From NCBI RefSeq assembly GCF_000956175.1, contig NZ_CP011070.1:744001-808000 (forward strand): DNA of 64,000 nt. Direction: 5' to 3'. Position numbers and translations under genes: made by a program. Within the stretch, counting starts at the first letter, position 1. The number at the start of each line of letters is the position of its first letter. Shown in pieces: positions 16,430 through 29,211 of the stretch. This DNA comes from Nitrosopumilus adriaticus. Its GTDB lineage: Archaea > Thermoproteota > Nitrososphaeria > Nitrososphaerales > Nitrosopumilaceae. The notes under the pieces are model-generated. The model was not told the origin of the DNA, made no database searches, and saw nothing but the letters and a program-made list of their open reading frames with translations.

Positions 16430-16456
16430 AACACTATATTTATTAGTCCTACACTA
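16430..16456 (+). promoter_or_regulatory. Promoter with operator-like element for 16501 gene
   Basis: ACACTA (16431-16436), TATTTAT, then TAGTCCTACACTA (16444-16456), two mismatches from the palindrome. The two ACACTA copies are 20 bases apart. Another GGTGTT and a GTTAACAC lie before the ATG. Confidence 0.55.
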
Positions 16457-16500
16457 CTATTAATGGTGTTCATTATGTTAACACAGGAGACTGAGTAAAC

Positions 16501-16800
16501 ATGAAAAATGAAGAATTTAAAAAAAGTCAAATGAAAAAGGCTCTGATCTCATTTGTTATAGAGCAAAGTCTCATAGATGCTGGCGATGAAATATTTGAAA
16601 AAACTCTAAAAAATTTAAAAAAGTTTGATTCCGACGTAAATGATTGTAACCAACATCCTGACTACTTGATAAAATCCATTACAGAATTTCCCAAAAAAAC
16701 ACGTGAACAAATACTTTTGTCTATTGCAAAAAAACTTGAAGAATTTGCTTATCAGCCTGAAATTAATGAATTTATAAAAATTATTTGTTGCAAACAATAA
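16501..16800 (+). CDS. Small helical protein, paralog of 14620-14895
   Basis: 99 residues, lysine/glutamate-rich and all-helical, no membrane segment. It shares with the 14620 protein the opening KKALISFVIEQSL, the turn HPDYL and the spacing to a C-terminal helix. It ends with a Cys pair (IICCKQ). A short purine-rich sequence (ACACAGGAGACTGAG) precedes the ATG and could act as ribosome binding site. It shares the cluster's promoter layout. No function recognised. Confidence 0.65.
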   Translation: MKNEEFKKSQMKKALISFVIEQSLIDAGDEIFEKTLKNLKKFDSDVNDCNQHPDYLIKSITEFPKKTREQILLSIAKKLEEFAYQPEINEFIKIICCKQ

Positions 16801-16924
16801 CATCGGTTGTTTTTTGTGGAAAAATTCTGATGATATCGAATTTAAATAGACCATCAAATGGGTCTCAAAACTAATTTTTGCATAATTAGGATAAGCTTAA
16901 TTTGAATTAGAAAATAATCTAATC

Positions 16925-17287
16925 GTGACTAGTTTTGAATTAACATGCATGGCAGACAAGGTCCATATTCATAGATGGCCTAAAGACTCTCCTGATTGGG
17001 ATGAGGCAATCATTGAAGAGTTGGATAAAACTATCAACAAAAATCCTGGCAAAAAACAGATTACCGTTGGAGAATCCACTGTAAAAATACAGCATGTAAA
17101 GTTCTACTCTCTGAAAAAGGTTGGAGTTACTGTGCCTCTATTCAAAGATGAATGTACTATTATCTTTGAGGCTAAATTTGGGGAATTGTTTGCGCATGTC
17201 CACATTACAATAAAGAATGAAAACTATCTGGAGATATTCAACCAATTAATTGATTGGAGAAAGAAATTCTTTCCAGATTACAAATAA
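16925..17287 (+). CDS. Conserved hypothetical protein (120 aa)
   Basis: Not recognised. The GTG at 16925 gives [19 protein letters not shown]; an ATG eight codons later is a possible start. It is a single small alpha/beta domain with several histidines (HIHRW, AHVHI) and a C-terminal amphipathic helix ([13 protein letters not shown]). No signal peptide. It overlaps tail-to-tail with the aminotransferase gene by 10 bases. Confidence 0.65.
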   Translation: MTSFELTCMADKVHIHRWPKDSPDWDEAIIEELDKTINKNPGKKQITVGESTVKIQHVKFYSLKKVGVTVPLFKDECTIIFEAKFGELFAHVHITIKNENYLEIFNQLIDWRKKFFPDYK

Positions 17288-18582
17288 TCATTTGTAGCTA
17301 AAATCATCTTCTTAATGTCTGCCTTGCTATGGGCATATGATATTGCACCTAGTTTTCCAGGCAAAAAGAATATTCCGTCATGGGCTATCATCTTAAAGTG
17401 ATAATCATGCAATGTTTTGGTGTCACATTTTGAGGCTTGAGATGCATTAATGACTTGTGAAATTCCATCTTTTACAAAATGCGTCATAAACAAAGAGCCC
17501 TTACCAGTAACTATGACTTTGCCATCAAAGACTTTGGTTAACTCTTTTCTTGCATAATGGCCTAACTCATTAATTGTAGAATGAATTGACTTGTTGTTTT
17601 TCAAAACAGAAAGCGTTGCAAAGCCTGATGTCATTGATGTGGGGTTTGCAGAAAATGTCCCTCCCCCAACATAACTGCGTTCAGATTTTTTCTTTCCAGT
17701 GGTATCGGCATACTCCATGATCTCTTTTTTCCCACACATCACGCCAATTGCCATGCCGCCGCCAACAATCTTTCCTAATGTAACAATGTCAGGATCAAGC
17801 TTCATTGTAGGGTACAGGCATCCAAAGCGAAATCTAAACCCTGTAACTATCTCATCTAAAATAAACAATGAATTGTTTTTCTTGCAAAACTCTTGCACTC
17901 CTTTAAGATAATCTGCATCAGCTGGAATGCATCCGCCACCACCTAACACTGGTTCAATAATCACACCAGCTAAATCTTTAGAATGCTCTTTCAAAATGGA
18001 CAGAGACTTTTCCAAATCATTGTAAGGAATTGATACAATTTTTTCTTCGTTTACAACACCTGAACTTTCAGATTCTGTAAATGGCCAGTTAACTGACTTT
18101 AACAAGTCAGATGTGTATCCATGCCATCCGCCATCTATTTTGGCAATTATTTTTTTTCCAGTAACAGAGCGTGCAAGTCTTACTGCATACATTGTAGCTT
18201 CAGTACCTGATGTGACATAACGAATCTTCTCAGCCACTGGAACTGCTTTTGAGATTATTTCCGATAGTGACACCGTCTGCTCATTAACTGTTCCATACAT
18301 CCAGCTTTTCTCAATCTGTTTTTTTATGGAATCTTTGACATTTTTTTGTCCGTGCCCTAAAATCAGACTCCAGTGACCCATCCAGTAATCAGTATACTTG
18401 TTGGAATCAACATCTACCAAATTTTTTCCAGCAGATGATTTTACGACAAATGGATATGGCTCATAATATCTTATATTATGACTGACACCATTCACGTGAA
18501 GCTTTGCTGACTTTGCAAAAACTTTGGCAGACTGGGTAGTCTTTTTCTTGTATTCTTTAGTATAATCCAAAACCAAATTCAC
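17278..18582 (-). CDS. Class III PLP aminotransferase, glutamate-1-semialdehyde-aminomutase-like
   Basis: 434 residues from a GTG at 18582. The fold-type I pattern is complete: [16 protein letters not shown] (PLP phosphate cup), [20 protein letters not shown] (the Asp that contacts the PLP ring) and [10 protein letters not shown] with the Schiff-base Lys, then GGGTFSANP. The motifs are closest to the HemL/aspartate-aminotransferase-family group. No tetrapyrrole gene is adjacent, so another acceptor substrate is as likely. Cytoplasmic. It lies upstream of the rRNA operon on the opposite strand. Confidence 0.88.
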   Translation of the reverse strand: MNLVLDYTKEYKKKTTQSAKVFAKSAKLHVNGVSHNIRYYEPYPFVVKSSAGKNLVDVDSNKYTDYWMGHWSLILGHGQKNVKDSIKKQIEKSWMYGTVNEQTVSLSEIISKAVPVAEKIRYVTSGTEATMYAVRLARSVTGKKIIAKIDGGWHGYTSDLLKSVNWPFTESESSGVVNEEKIVSIPYNDLEKSLSILKEHSKDLAGVIIEPVLGGGGCIPADADYLKGVQEFCKKNNSLFILDEIVTGFRFRFGCLYPTMKLDPDIVTLGKIVGGGMAIGVMCGKKEIMEYADTTGKKKSERSYVGGGTFSANPTSMTSGFATLSVLKNNKSIHSTINELGHYARKELTKVFDGKVIVTGKGSLFMTHFVKDGISQVINASQASKCDTKTLHDYHFKMIAHDGIFFLPGKLGAISYAHSKADIKKMILATNDYL

Positions 18583-18713
18583 GTAATCTATCTGCCATTT
18601 TAACCCTCAAAATGGCCCAATTTTACGACTAGGAGGTGCCTAGGGGGGGGTCAAAAATAAAAGTTGTAATTTTTACAAAAAATAGCCCCGATCAGGCACA
18701 AATTCACGTATGG

Positions 18714-18722
18714 TTTATATGG
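18714..18722 (+). promoter_or_regulatory. Probable rRNA operon TATA box
   Basis: TTTATATGG in otherwise mixed sequence about 225 bases before the 16S start, with no reading frame between. It is the best TATA-like box in the 18583-18941 gap. A G8 run lies further upstream at 18643-18650. Confidence 0.5.
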
Positions 18723-18862
18723 ATTCTACATACTTCACCATCTGCATACGTAACGCAATAGGCGGCGCTTGTGATGAAGTTTGGCAATATGCCATTTTGT
18801 GATTCATGGGCCTCCAGTTACGCATACAAGAATGAGGATTTGATTGAAAGATCAATATCTGA

Positions 18863-18886
18863 GATGTGAAGATTATGTGCATCCGT
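18863..18886 (+). other. 16S processing stem, 5' arm
   Basis: GATGTGAAGATTAT then GTGCATCCGT pairs with 20430-20454 (ACGGATGCAC then TATAATCTTCACATC), with one bulged base. It brackets the 16S gene, as expected for archaeal pre-16S processing stems. Confidence 0.75.
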
Positions 18887-18941
18887 CAATTCCAATTAAA
18901 GTACAAATGTACTTCAATAATCAAAATACAAAATATATTCA

Positions 18942-20415
<1,474 letters not shown>

Positions 20416-20429
20416 GACATGGAAAGTGT

Positions 20430-20454
20430 ACGGATGCACTATAATCTTCACATC
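20430..20454 (+). other. 16S processing stem, 3' arm
   Basis: Complementary to 18863-18886 with one extra base. It lies in the 16S-23S spacer 15 bases after the 16S end. Confidence 0.75.
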
Positions 20455-20536
20455 AAATCATCGATGCAATGCATCACGAAAGTGATGTATGAAGGATGTA
20501 GCAGGTCTCTGCCAGGAGGCATGCAATGATCGTCGT

Positions 20537-20553
20537 GCATAGTCGTGTAATAT

Positions 20554-20562
<9 letters not shown>
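20537..20562 (+). other. 23S processing stem, 5' arm (pairs with 23549-23574)
   Basis: GCATAGTC, TGTAA and GTGGCTGAA pair in order with GACTATGC, TTACA and TTCAGCCAC at 23549-23574. The unpaired bases between the helices give a bulge-helix-bulge-like shape, the usual substrate of archaeal splicing endonuclease. Confidence 0.7.
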
Positions 20563-23557
<2,995 letters not shown>

Positions 23558-23576
23558 TTACATAGAGACTATGCGC

Positions 23577-23640
23577 GATGAATCATTTTCATTCATCAAG
23601 TGGAAAAATATACACGACTTGTACGATGATTATATTTTTA
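23577..23640 (+). terminator. Possible rRNA terminator
   Basis: A hairpin GATGAAT-CATTTTC-ATTCATC (23577-23597) follows the 23S stem, then T-rich stretches near 23630 and 23660. Archaeal termination mainly needs the T-rich part, so the exact point is uncertain. Confidence 0.4.
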
Positions 23641-23764
23641 ATCACTCTATATCTAATGCTATGCATTTTTTTGTGATTTGAAATTCTCTAGTGAATACTA
23701 TACACGACAAAAAAAAATTCCTGGCAATATTTTATCTAATTTTAATTTGATGACATAAAGAAAT

Positions 23765-23956
23765 TCAATTTTTGTGATGGTCACCAACAAAACATTGTTT
23801 ACAAATTTCACTTCCGACTCTTGTCTTTAAGAATGAAATTTGATCAGAATTTAATCGTCCGTGCTGAATTAGGTTAATCAATTCTTCAGTTTCAATAATT
23901 TCAAATGTCTTTTGACACTTACATTGTGTACATTTACAATTAATTTTTGTGCCCAT
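23765..23956 (-). CDS. Small Cys-rich zinc-binding protein (63 aa)
   Basis: 63 residues with CKCTQCKC near the start and CKQCFVGDHH at the end, so two likely zinc knuckles separated by a helical spacer. First of three small Cys-rich genes on this strand between 23.7 and 24.4 kb. Function unknown. Confidence 0.65.
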   Translation of the reverse strand: MGTKINCKCTQCKCQKTFEIIETEELINLIQHGRLNSDQISFLKTRVGSEICKQCFVGDHHKN

Positions 23957-24011
23957 TACTCAACTCTCCTAAATCATTTTAAAAACAATCTTTGCATTAT
24001 GTGATGATTCT

Positions 24012-24221
24012 TTAGATGTGACTCTTCCCTTCCTTTTCAACCTGTTTCTCTATTGCTTTGATGCAAACATGGCATATTACTGATCTATCACCCAAATCTC
24101 GTATTATCTCATTATTTTGAAATTCTGAATTGTATGTCGCACCTATGACAATCTTGTTAGTCCAAACCTCATAATCTTTTTTCTTTTTCCCACAAACAAA
24201 ACAATTCACAATTTTTCTCAA
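24012..24221 (-). CDS. Small zinc-ribbon protein (69 aa)
   Basis: 69 residues. CFVCGKKKK near the start and CHVCIKAIEKQVEKEG near the end form a treble-clef-like pair of CxxC motifs with about 40 residues between. Basic C-terminal helix. Separated by 55 bases from the next small zinc protein downstream. No function recognised. Confidence 0.65.
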   Translation of the reverse strand: MRKIVNCFVCGKKKKDYEVWTNKIVIGATYNSEFQNNEIIRDLGDRSVICHVCIKAIEKQVEKEGKSHI

Positions 24222-24245
24222 ACTAGAACAAACTTAAGGTTATTG

Positions 24246-24371
24246 CTAGAGTTTAGGCAAATTTCCGGATTTGTCTAAATTTGATTTACAAACTTTACAA
24301 TAGAGTCTAACTTCTGTTGATGGAAATTCTGTTCCGCAATTTTTACAAATGTAAAATTTCGTTTCAACCAT
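24246..24371 (-). CDS. Zinc-ribbon microprotein (41 aa)
   Basis: 41 residues, MVETKFYICKNCGTEFPSTE onward, with two CxxC knuckles (CKNC and CKVC) 13 residues apart, a rubredoxin/zinc-ribbon spacing. It is below normal annotation cut-offs, but the two knuckles and its place beside similar genes support it. The 298 bases upstream (24372-24669) hold no other gene that I can see. Confidence 0.6.
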   Translation of the reverse strand: MVETKFYICKNCGTEFPSTEVRLYCKVCKSNLDKSGNLPKL

Positions 24372-24669
24372 AAATTTCTTAAAAAATATGTGAACTTAAG
24401 CTTATGGTTAGAGTTTGAAATGGGGGGATGCTTTAATCATTAAATTAGATTGCCAAAGAATAATTGAATCATTTTCTAGGATGAGTGTGATACACCAGAA
24501 TTTGATCAAATAATAAAATTATCCATGTTTATTGATGATATTTATCCGAAATAGATCTCAAAAGGCATTTTGGAATTTGATTTGTGCCTGAAATACTTGA
24601 TAATTTACTTTGTTATCGAAAAATACACACTAGAGCTTGTATTATATCGAAATATAAAATCAAATCATC

Positions 24670-25794
24670 ATGGGGCTTGTCTCGTCATTAAAAAATCTAA
24701 ATTTGAATTTGTCTGACTTGGAAGAAATACTTGCAGAACACTCCATTGCTTCAGTAACTGATGAACAGGGGACTATTGTATATGCAAATAAAAAATTCTG
24801 TGAAATCTCAAAATATCCTCAAGAAGAATTATTGGGACAAAATCATAGAATTTTAAAATCTGATGAGCATAATTCTGACTTTTTTACTGATATATGGGAA
24901 AAAATAACTTCGGGCAATATTTGGGTTGGTGAAATAAAAAATCGTGCAAAAGATGGAACATTTTATTGGGTTAAAACTACAATTATTCCCGTTAAAGATT
25001 CTCAAGGGCGTATAAAATATTTTGTTGCAATTAGGACTGATGTCACTAAAGAAAAACAAATGTATGAAAAACTCTTGCAAGTTGAACAAGAACTTATCCA
25101 ACAAAATTTGTCGCTAGCAGCTAAAGTTGCAACAAAAAGCTCTGATATTGTAAAAAATGAACGACTTGCTACAATTGGAACTATGGCCAGTAGGATAGCT
25201 CATGATTTGAAAAACCCTTTGACTATTTTACACACTTATGCTGACATGCTGACCCCTGAAATTCTTTCAAAATTAGATTCTAAGGATAAAGAAAAATGGT
25301 TCAGACTACAAAACTCAATTTTTGATATGCACAGAATAGTTGACGACGTTTTAGATTTTGCACGTACTAGTGAACTCAATAAGAAAAAAACATCGTTTAT
25401 GAGAATTTTACGATTGTCTCTGAATAATGTTCGCTCTACTTATGGCATTGTAATTAAACTGCCTGAGAATGATATTACTTTGAATTGTGATCCTAGAAAA
25501 ATTGAAGGAGTGATGTCTAATTTGATTAATAATGCTGTTCATGCATTGGATGGACAAGGTGAAATTGAAATTACGCTCTCATTTGATTCAAACAACATAA
25601 TCATACTAGTAAAGGATTCTGGTCCTGGAATTCCTGATGAAAACATGGAGAAAATTTTTGAGCCTATGTTTACAACAAAAAATACTGGTACCGGTCTGGG
25701 ATTAGTAATTTGTAAAAGCATTATTGAACAACACGGTGGGACTATCTCTGTAGATAATAATCCTACAACTTTTACAATCAAGTTGCCTGCTTGA
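24670..25794 (+). CDS. PAS-domain sensor histidine kinase
   Basis: 374 residues, no membrane segment. A PAS domain with PAC (about 22-133) includes the heme/flavin-type VNxLW-like context ANKKFCEISKYPQEELLGQNHR and DGTFYWVKTTIIPV. A coiled linker (135-165) leads to HisKA with H178 in SRIAHDLKNPLT. HATPase_c follows, with NNAVHALD, DSGPGIP and GTGLGLVICK. Cytoplasmic sensing of redox state or a small ligand is likely for this architecture. A TATATCG box lies about 26 bases before the ATG. There is no adjacent response regulator; thaumarchaeal kinases are often orphans. Confidence 0.93.
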   Translation: MGLVSSLKNLNLNLSDLEEILAEHSIASVTDEQGTIVYANKKFCEISKYPQEELLGQNHRILKSDEHNSDFFTDIWEKITSGNIWVGEIKNRAKDGTFYWVKTTIIPVKDSQGRIKYFVAIRTDVTKEKQMYEKLLQVEQELIQQNLSLAAKVATKSSDIVKNERLATIGTMASRIAHDLKNPLTILHTYADMLTPEILSKLDSKDKEKWFRLQNSIFDMHRIVDDVLDFARTSELNKKKTSFMRILRLSLNNVRSTYGIVIKLPENDITLNCDPRKIEGVMSNLINNAVHALDGQGEIEITLSFDSNNIIILVKDSGPGIPDENMEKIFEPMFTTKNTGTGLGLVICKSIIEQHGGTISVDNNPTTFTIKLPA

Positions 25795-25807
25795 TTAATT
25801 GTTGATT

Positions 25808-25945
25808 TTACTCTTCTAGTTCTATGTCTTTTTGTAGTTCGTTAGGTAATCCAATCCACCATTCTTTCTGATTCTCAGACATTGTGCTAATTGATCTAAA
25901 GTTGCTAATAGATCTGTTGGTTAATTCTTCACAGTAATTATTCAA
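25808..25945 (-). CDS. Possible microprotein (45 aa)
   Basis: A frame of 45 codons from a TTG at 25945, or 24 from an ATG at 25882 (MSENQKEWWIGLPNELQ, ending LEE). It begins 17 bases after the stop of the RDD gene on the same strand. The acidic, Trp-containing end looks protein-like, but no family is recognised and chance cannot be excluded. Confidence 0.35.
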   Translation of the reverse strand: MNNYCEELTNRSISNFRSISTMSENQKEWWIGLPNELQKDIELEE

Positions 25946-25961
25946 GAAAATATGACAAAAT

Positions 25962-26462
25962 CTAGTCTTTTAAAAATTTGATATCTGAAACACTATCTTG
26001 CCCCTTGGTTTTTACAACCACAGTGTCACCTAGTTTGTTGAAAATTCTTTGGCGTTTTTCATTTGTTAAAATCCAGCCCAAAATTACATCGATTGGTAAA
26101 AGAAAAGCTTTGCCAAAACTGCTAATCATAATTCCTTTCAAACTTGGTTTTTTCCCATTAATGTTAATTATTTTCAAATTCATAATTTTCTTCCCAACTG
26201 TTTGGCCAATTTTATATTCTAAAACAGTCCAATAAACGAAAAATAAAACACTAGTTGGAATGTAGTGTATATTCTCTACCCAAAATGAATTTCCTTCAAG
26301 CTCATAATCTAATGAACCAAATGATGCAAAAATTATTGCTGTTGATACACTTGAAATGATGATAAAATCTACTAGCCATGCAAAGAATCTATCCGTCCAT
26401 TTTGCTAAAACTAACTTTGATGATATGTCTGAATTTGGAGGTTTCATGAGGTGTCTTTTCAT
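25962..26462 (-). CDS. RDD family membrane protein
   Basis: 166 residues with three hydrophobic segments. The RDD-type signature is visible: WTDRFFAWLVDFIIIS near the start (Arg and Asp of the family name), then EYKIGQTVGKKIMNLKI, the conserved Gly-Lys segment after helix two. RDD proteins are of uncertain role; some act in sodium or proton exchange. Stands alone, with a possible microprotein downstream. Confidence 0.85.
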   Translation of the reverse strand: MKRHLMKPPNSDISSKLVLAKWTDRFFAWLVDFIIISSVSTAIIFASFGSLDYELEGNSFWVENIHYIPTSVLFFVYWTVLEYKIGQTVGKKIMNLKIININGKKPSLKGIMISSFGKAFLLPIDVILGWILTNEKRQRIFNKLGDTVVVKTKGQDSVSDIKFLKD

Positions 26463-26544
26463 TTCAAATTAATAAAATGTGTTAATCTTTAGCTAATGAT
26501 CATTCAAACACAGATGATTTATTCGGTAAGAATTATGGCCTAAC

Positions 26545-26676
26545 ATGAAAGCAAAATTTGCAACATCCTGCATTTCCTGCGGGGATAAAATCCAACCAGG
26601 AAAAGAGATCTCAAAAAATAAGGATGAAGTTTGGGTCCATAAGCATTGTGCTGAGGATTCAGAAGGATTACCCTAG
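26545..26676 (+). CDS. Small zinc-binding protein (43 aa)
   Basis: 43 residues with CISCGDKIQPGKEIS and then VHKHC: a CxxC plus HxxC set that fits one zinc site, like short PARP-finger or LIM-like knuckles. Stands 29 bases before the methyltransferase gene on the same strand. Function unknown. Confidence 0.6.
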   Translation: MKAKFATSCISCGDKIQPGKEISKNKDEVWVHKHCAEDSEGLP

Positions 26677-26705
26677 AGATTAATATCCCTCATTTTTAAA
26701 TAAAT

Positions 26706-27551
26706 TTGAAATTATTTTTGGTATCGATTAATCCTATCCAATTATTACTGTGGACATTTCGTAGAAACGAAAAAGATGTAGTTAATCTTTACAGTGCTTT
26801 ATCTCCTGTTATGCAGATTGCTACAGGTGGCTCAATGCTGAATTTTGGTTATTGGTCATCGAACCACACTGATCCTATTTCTGCTCAAAATAATTTATGT
26901 GTGATATTTGCAGACATGGCCGAATTATCTTCTGCAAAATGTGTAGTTGATGTTGGGAGTGGATTGTCTGCCCCTTCTAAACTATGGCGAGATAATTTTC
27001 CAAATGTTGTTTTCTATGATGTAAATATCAATTTCAAGCAATTGCTTTTTTCTGGACTTCAGAAAAATATAGAATTCGTAAACGCGACTTCTACCAAATT
27101 ACCAATAGCTAGTGAGAGTGTTGATCGTGTACTGGCATTAGAGTCTGCACAACATTTCAAACCTTTATCTGATTTTATTTTAGAATCAAAAAGAATACTG
27201 AAAAAATCTGGATTACTTGTAATTGCAATTCCTATTACTACTGAAAAATCCTCTTTTGGGAAGTTAGGTGTTTTGAAATTTACTTGGTCGTCTGAGCATT
27301 ATACTCTGGATTACTTGAAACATATTCTAACCACTGCGGGTTTTACTATTTCTGATGAACGATTAATTGGTCCAAATGTTTATCCTCCTCTGGCCAATTA
27401 TTATATTGAAAATAGATCTAAACTAAAAAAATTAATTTTATCTGAATATTCTCAATATGTCGAAAAAATTCTTCTCAAATCTCTTTTGAAAATGAAAAAA
27501 ACATCTGAAGAAAAAATAATTGATTATGTTTTGTTAAAATGTAAACTTTAG
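26706..27551 (+). CDS. SAM-dependent class I methyltransferase
   Basis: 281 residues from a TTG at 26706. Motif I is VVDVGSGLSAPS (about 79-90); the acidic loop after strand two is FYDVNINF; motif III-like RVLALESAQHFKPL and RILKKSGLLVIAIPI follow. The aromatic AQHF segment is typical of methyltransferases acting on lipids, quinones or sterol-like substrates. The N-terminal part (NLYSALSPVMQIATGGSMLN) is helical and could bind the membrane surface. Substrate not determinable. Confidence 0.85.
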   Translation: MKLFLVSINPIQLLLWTFRRNEKDVVNLYSALSPVMQIATGGSMLNFGYWSSNHTDPISAQNNLCVIFADMAELSSAKCVVDVGSGLSAPSKLWRDNFPNVVFYDVNINFKQLLFSGLQKNIEFVNATSTKLPIASESVDRVLALESAQHFKPLSDFILESKRILKKSGLLVIAIPITTEKSSFGKLGVLKFTWSSEHYTLDYLKHILTTAGFTISDERLIGPNVYPPLANYYIENRSKLKKLILSEYSQYVEKILLKSLLKMKKTSEEKIIDYVLLKCKL

Positions 27552-28633
27552 TTATACTTTGATGACTCCTCTGGAAATTAAATTCTCCATTGCCCGTAAA
27601 TATTCAGAGTCTGAAATTCTTTCATTTAACATCCACATTGTTGTTTTTTTCCACCACTCTGGGATTTCTATGTCAAATTTTTTCATATCGTATTTTGAAT
27701 CAAAAAAATTGGAATCTGTAATTTTTGTTTTTTCTCCAACTGATAATACCTCTGTTTCATGATGCTCATGTAGGAATACTAGTCCCGTGTTTTTATCAAT
27801 GATTTTAGTATTTTGACCTGTGCTGTCAGTTGCAAACCATGATTGCTTATGTTGATCTTCAAAAGTATATGTTGTCTCACTAACAATTTTAATTTTTTCT
27901 GAGATGTTATCCCCTAAATTTTTTGGAGTTGGTATTAAAAATTCATAATACTCACAGCAATCTTTTGATTTAACAAGTCCATCGTGTTCCAAAACTATCT
28001 CCTCGTTAATTTTACCCTCTGAGGATGTTTTCTCTTCCTTCAAAATAATTTCATTTTTGTCAATTGATTCTACAGTGTGTTTTATTGTTGAAATATTTCC
28101 AAATTTATCAAAATGAGAATATTTTATAAAATCTCCTTCTTGGAGACAAATCTTATTTTCTTCACAATTTTTTTCAATAAAATCTAATTTTAAAATTCCT
28201 GATTCTAACATTGTTCTTACTACATAAGCAAATCCTGCATCTTGATTTTCATCATTGATCCATAATTTTGCTTCTCTTTTTGCCCATTCAGGAATGATAT
28301 CTGGAATTACGATATGTCTTTCTTTGATGTAGCTTGAATCGCCCAAATATTTTTCAATTTCATTAATCAGTACAATGTCTCTTGCTTCATGGGTACTATT
28401 CCATGCTACATGATTATACAAAATTCCACATGCCCTCAAATTTGGAAACTGTGGATGTTGTAAAGTTAAATCATATATTCCAAGTAATTGATATTCTTCA
28501 TAAAAAACTCACAAAACTCTAGAATGTCTTCATTTGTACTAATTTTAAAATCAGGGCTGTGGGCAAAAACGCTTTGAGCACTAAAACCCGCAATTAGAAC
28601 AATTACAAAGAATCCAAAAATTGCTCTTTTCAA
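27552..28633 (-). pseudogene. Secreted protein with two W-modules, frameshifted
   Basis: The main frame (27552-28439) lacks a signal peptide. The missing N-terminus is present upstream in another frame: TTG at 28633 gives MKRAIFGFFVIVLIAGFSAQ ending VFAHS, in frame up to DILEFCEFF. A run of six A (28502-28507; T on the coding strand) must be seven to join it to EEYQLLGIYDLT and the rest, giving about 360 residues. It has two W-modules, one near IPEWAKREAKLW and one at the C-terminus (IPEWWKKTTMW). Sequencing error or real mutation cannot be told apart here. Confidence 0.75.
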
Positions 28634-28768
28634 TATTGAACTATCTCTCGTTTTTGCTTATTAATTCAATGTAAAAAATTCTTAAACATTAAGACCGATT
28701 TGGAATTTAATCATAAACGTCATCTTGAAATTGACTAGGTTTTTATTTTTGATATCTTAACTAATACT

Positions 28769-29152
28769 ATGTCTAGTCCTGAAACTGCTCTGAAACTATA
28801 TGGTGAAAAATGTAATGAATTACTTGGTGAAGAAGAGATACGTTTTGCAGGTATCGTTGATAAGGATGGCCAACTAATAGCCGGTGGTTTTAAGGAAGGT
28901 CTTGTACCTCATGAAGGGGATGAGACTAGATTGCAGTCTTTTTTGGAGTTTGTATCTAAAGCATCTATACGAAAAGAATACGATGAGAGTTTGGGACCAA
29001 TTAATTACCTTGCAGCAAGACGAGACAAGGCAGTTTTGGTGAGTTTTCCATTCCCTATTACACAAATCCTATTGTTAATATCTGCAGAGCCAACTGCAAA
29101 TATTGAAACTCTGGCAAAAAAAGTTGTTGAAATATTCACCGATGTCACTTAG
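28769..29152 (+). CDS. DUF6659-like thaumarchaeal protein
   Basis: 127 residues, single alpha/beta domain: IRFAGIVDKDGQLIAGGFKE, helix, then REYD-like KEYDESLGPINYLAARRDKAV and a strand with VSFPFPITQILLLIS. The order (strand, turn, strand, helix, strands) recalls Roadblock/LC7 or small sensor folds. Three more members are in this window (34519, 45874, 46408). The family name is from memory and the role is unknown. Confidence 0.7.
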   Translation: MSSPETALKLYGEKCNELLGEEEIRFAGIVDKDGQLIAGGFKEGLVPHEGDETRLQSFLEFVSKASIRKEYDESLGPINYLAARRDKAVLVSFPFPITQILLLISAEPTANIETLAKKVVEIFTDVT

Positions 29153-29211
29153 ATCTTTCAGAACTGTTTGTAGAATTGTTTAATTATATCTGATCAAATT
29201 AGCATTCAAAC

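Noticed and set aside
10651-16800. Genomic island or provirus
   Set aside because: No integrase, tRNA site, or clear terminal repeats; base composition is like the neighbours.
20416-20536. Possible tRNA in the rRNA spacer
   Set aside because: No cloverleaf or T-loop sequence found; only the processing stems are seen.
24624-24640. CACTAG before the PAS kinase TATA box
   Set aside because: One short copy without flanking TTAn; chance is likely, although position is suggestive.
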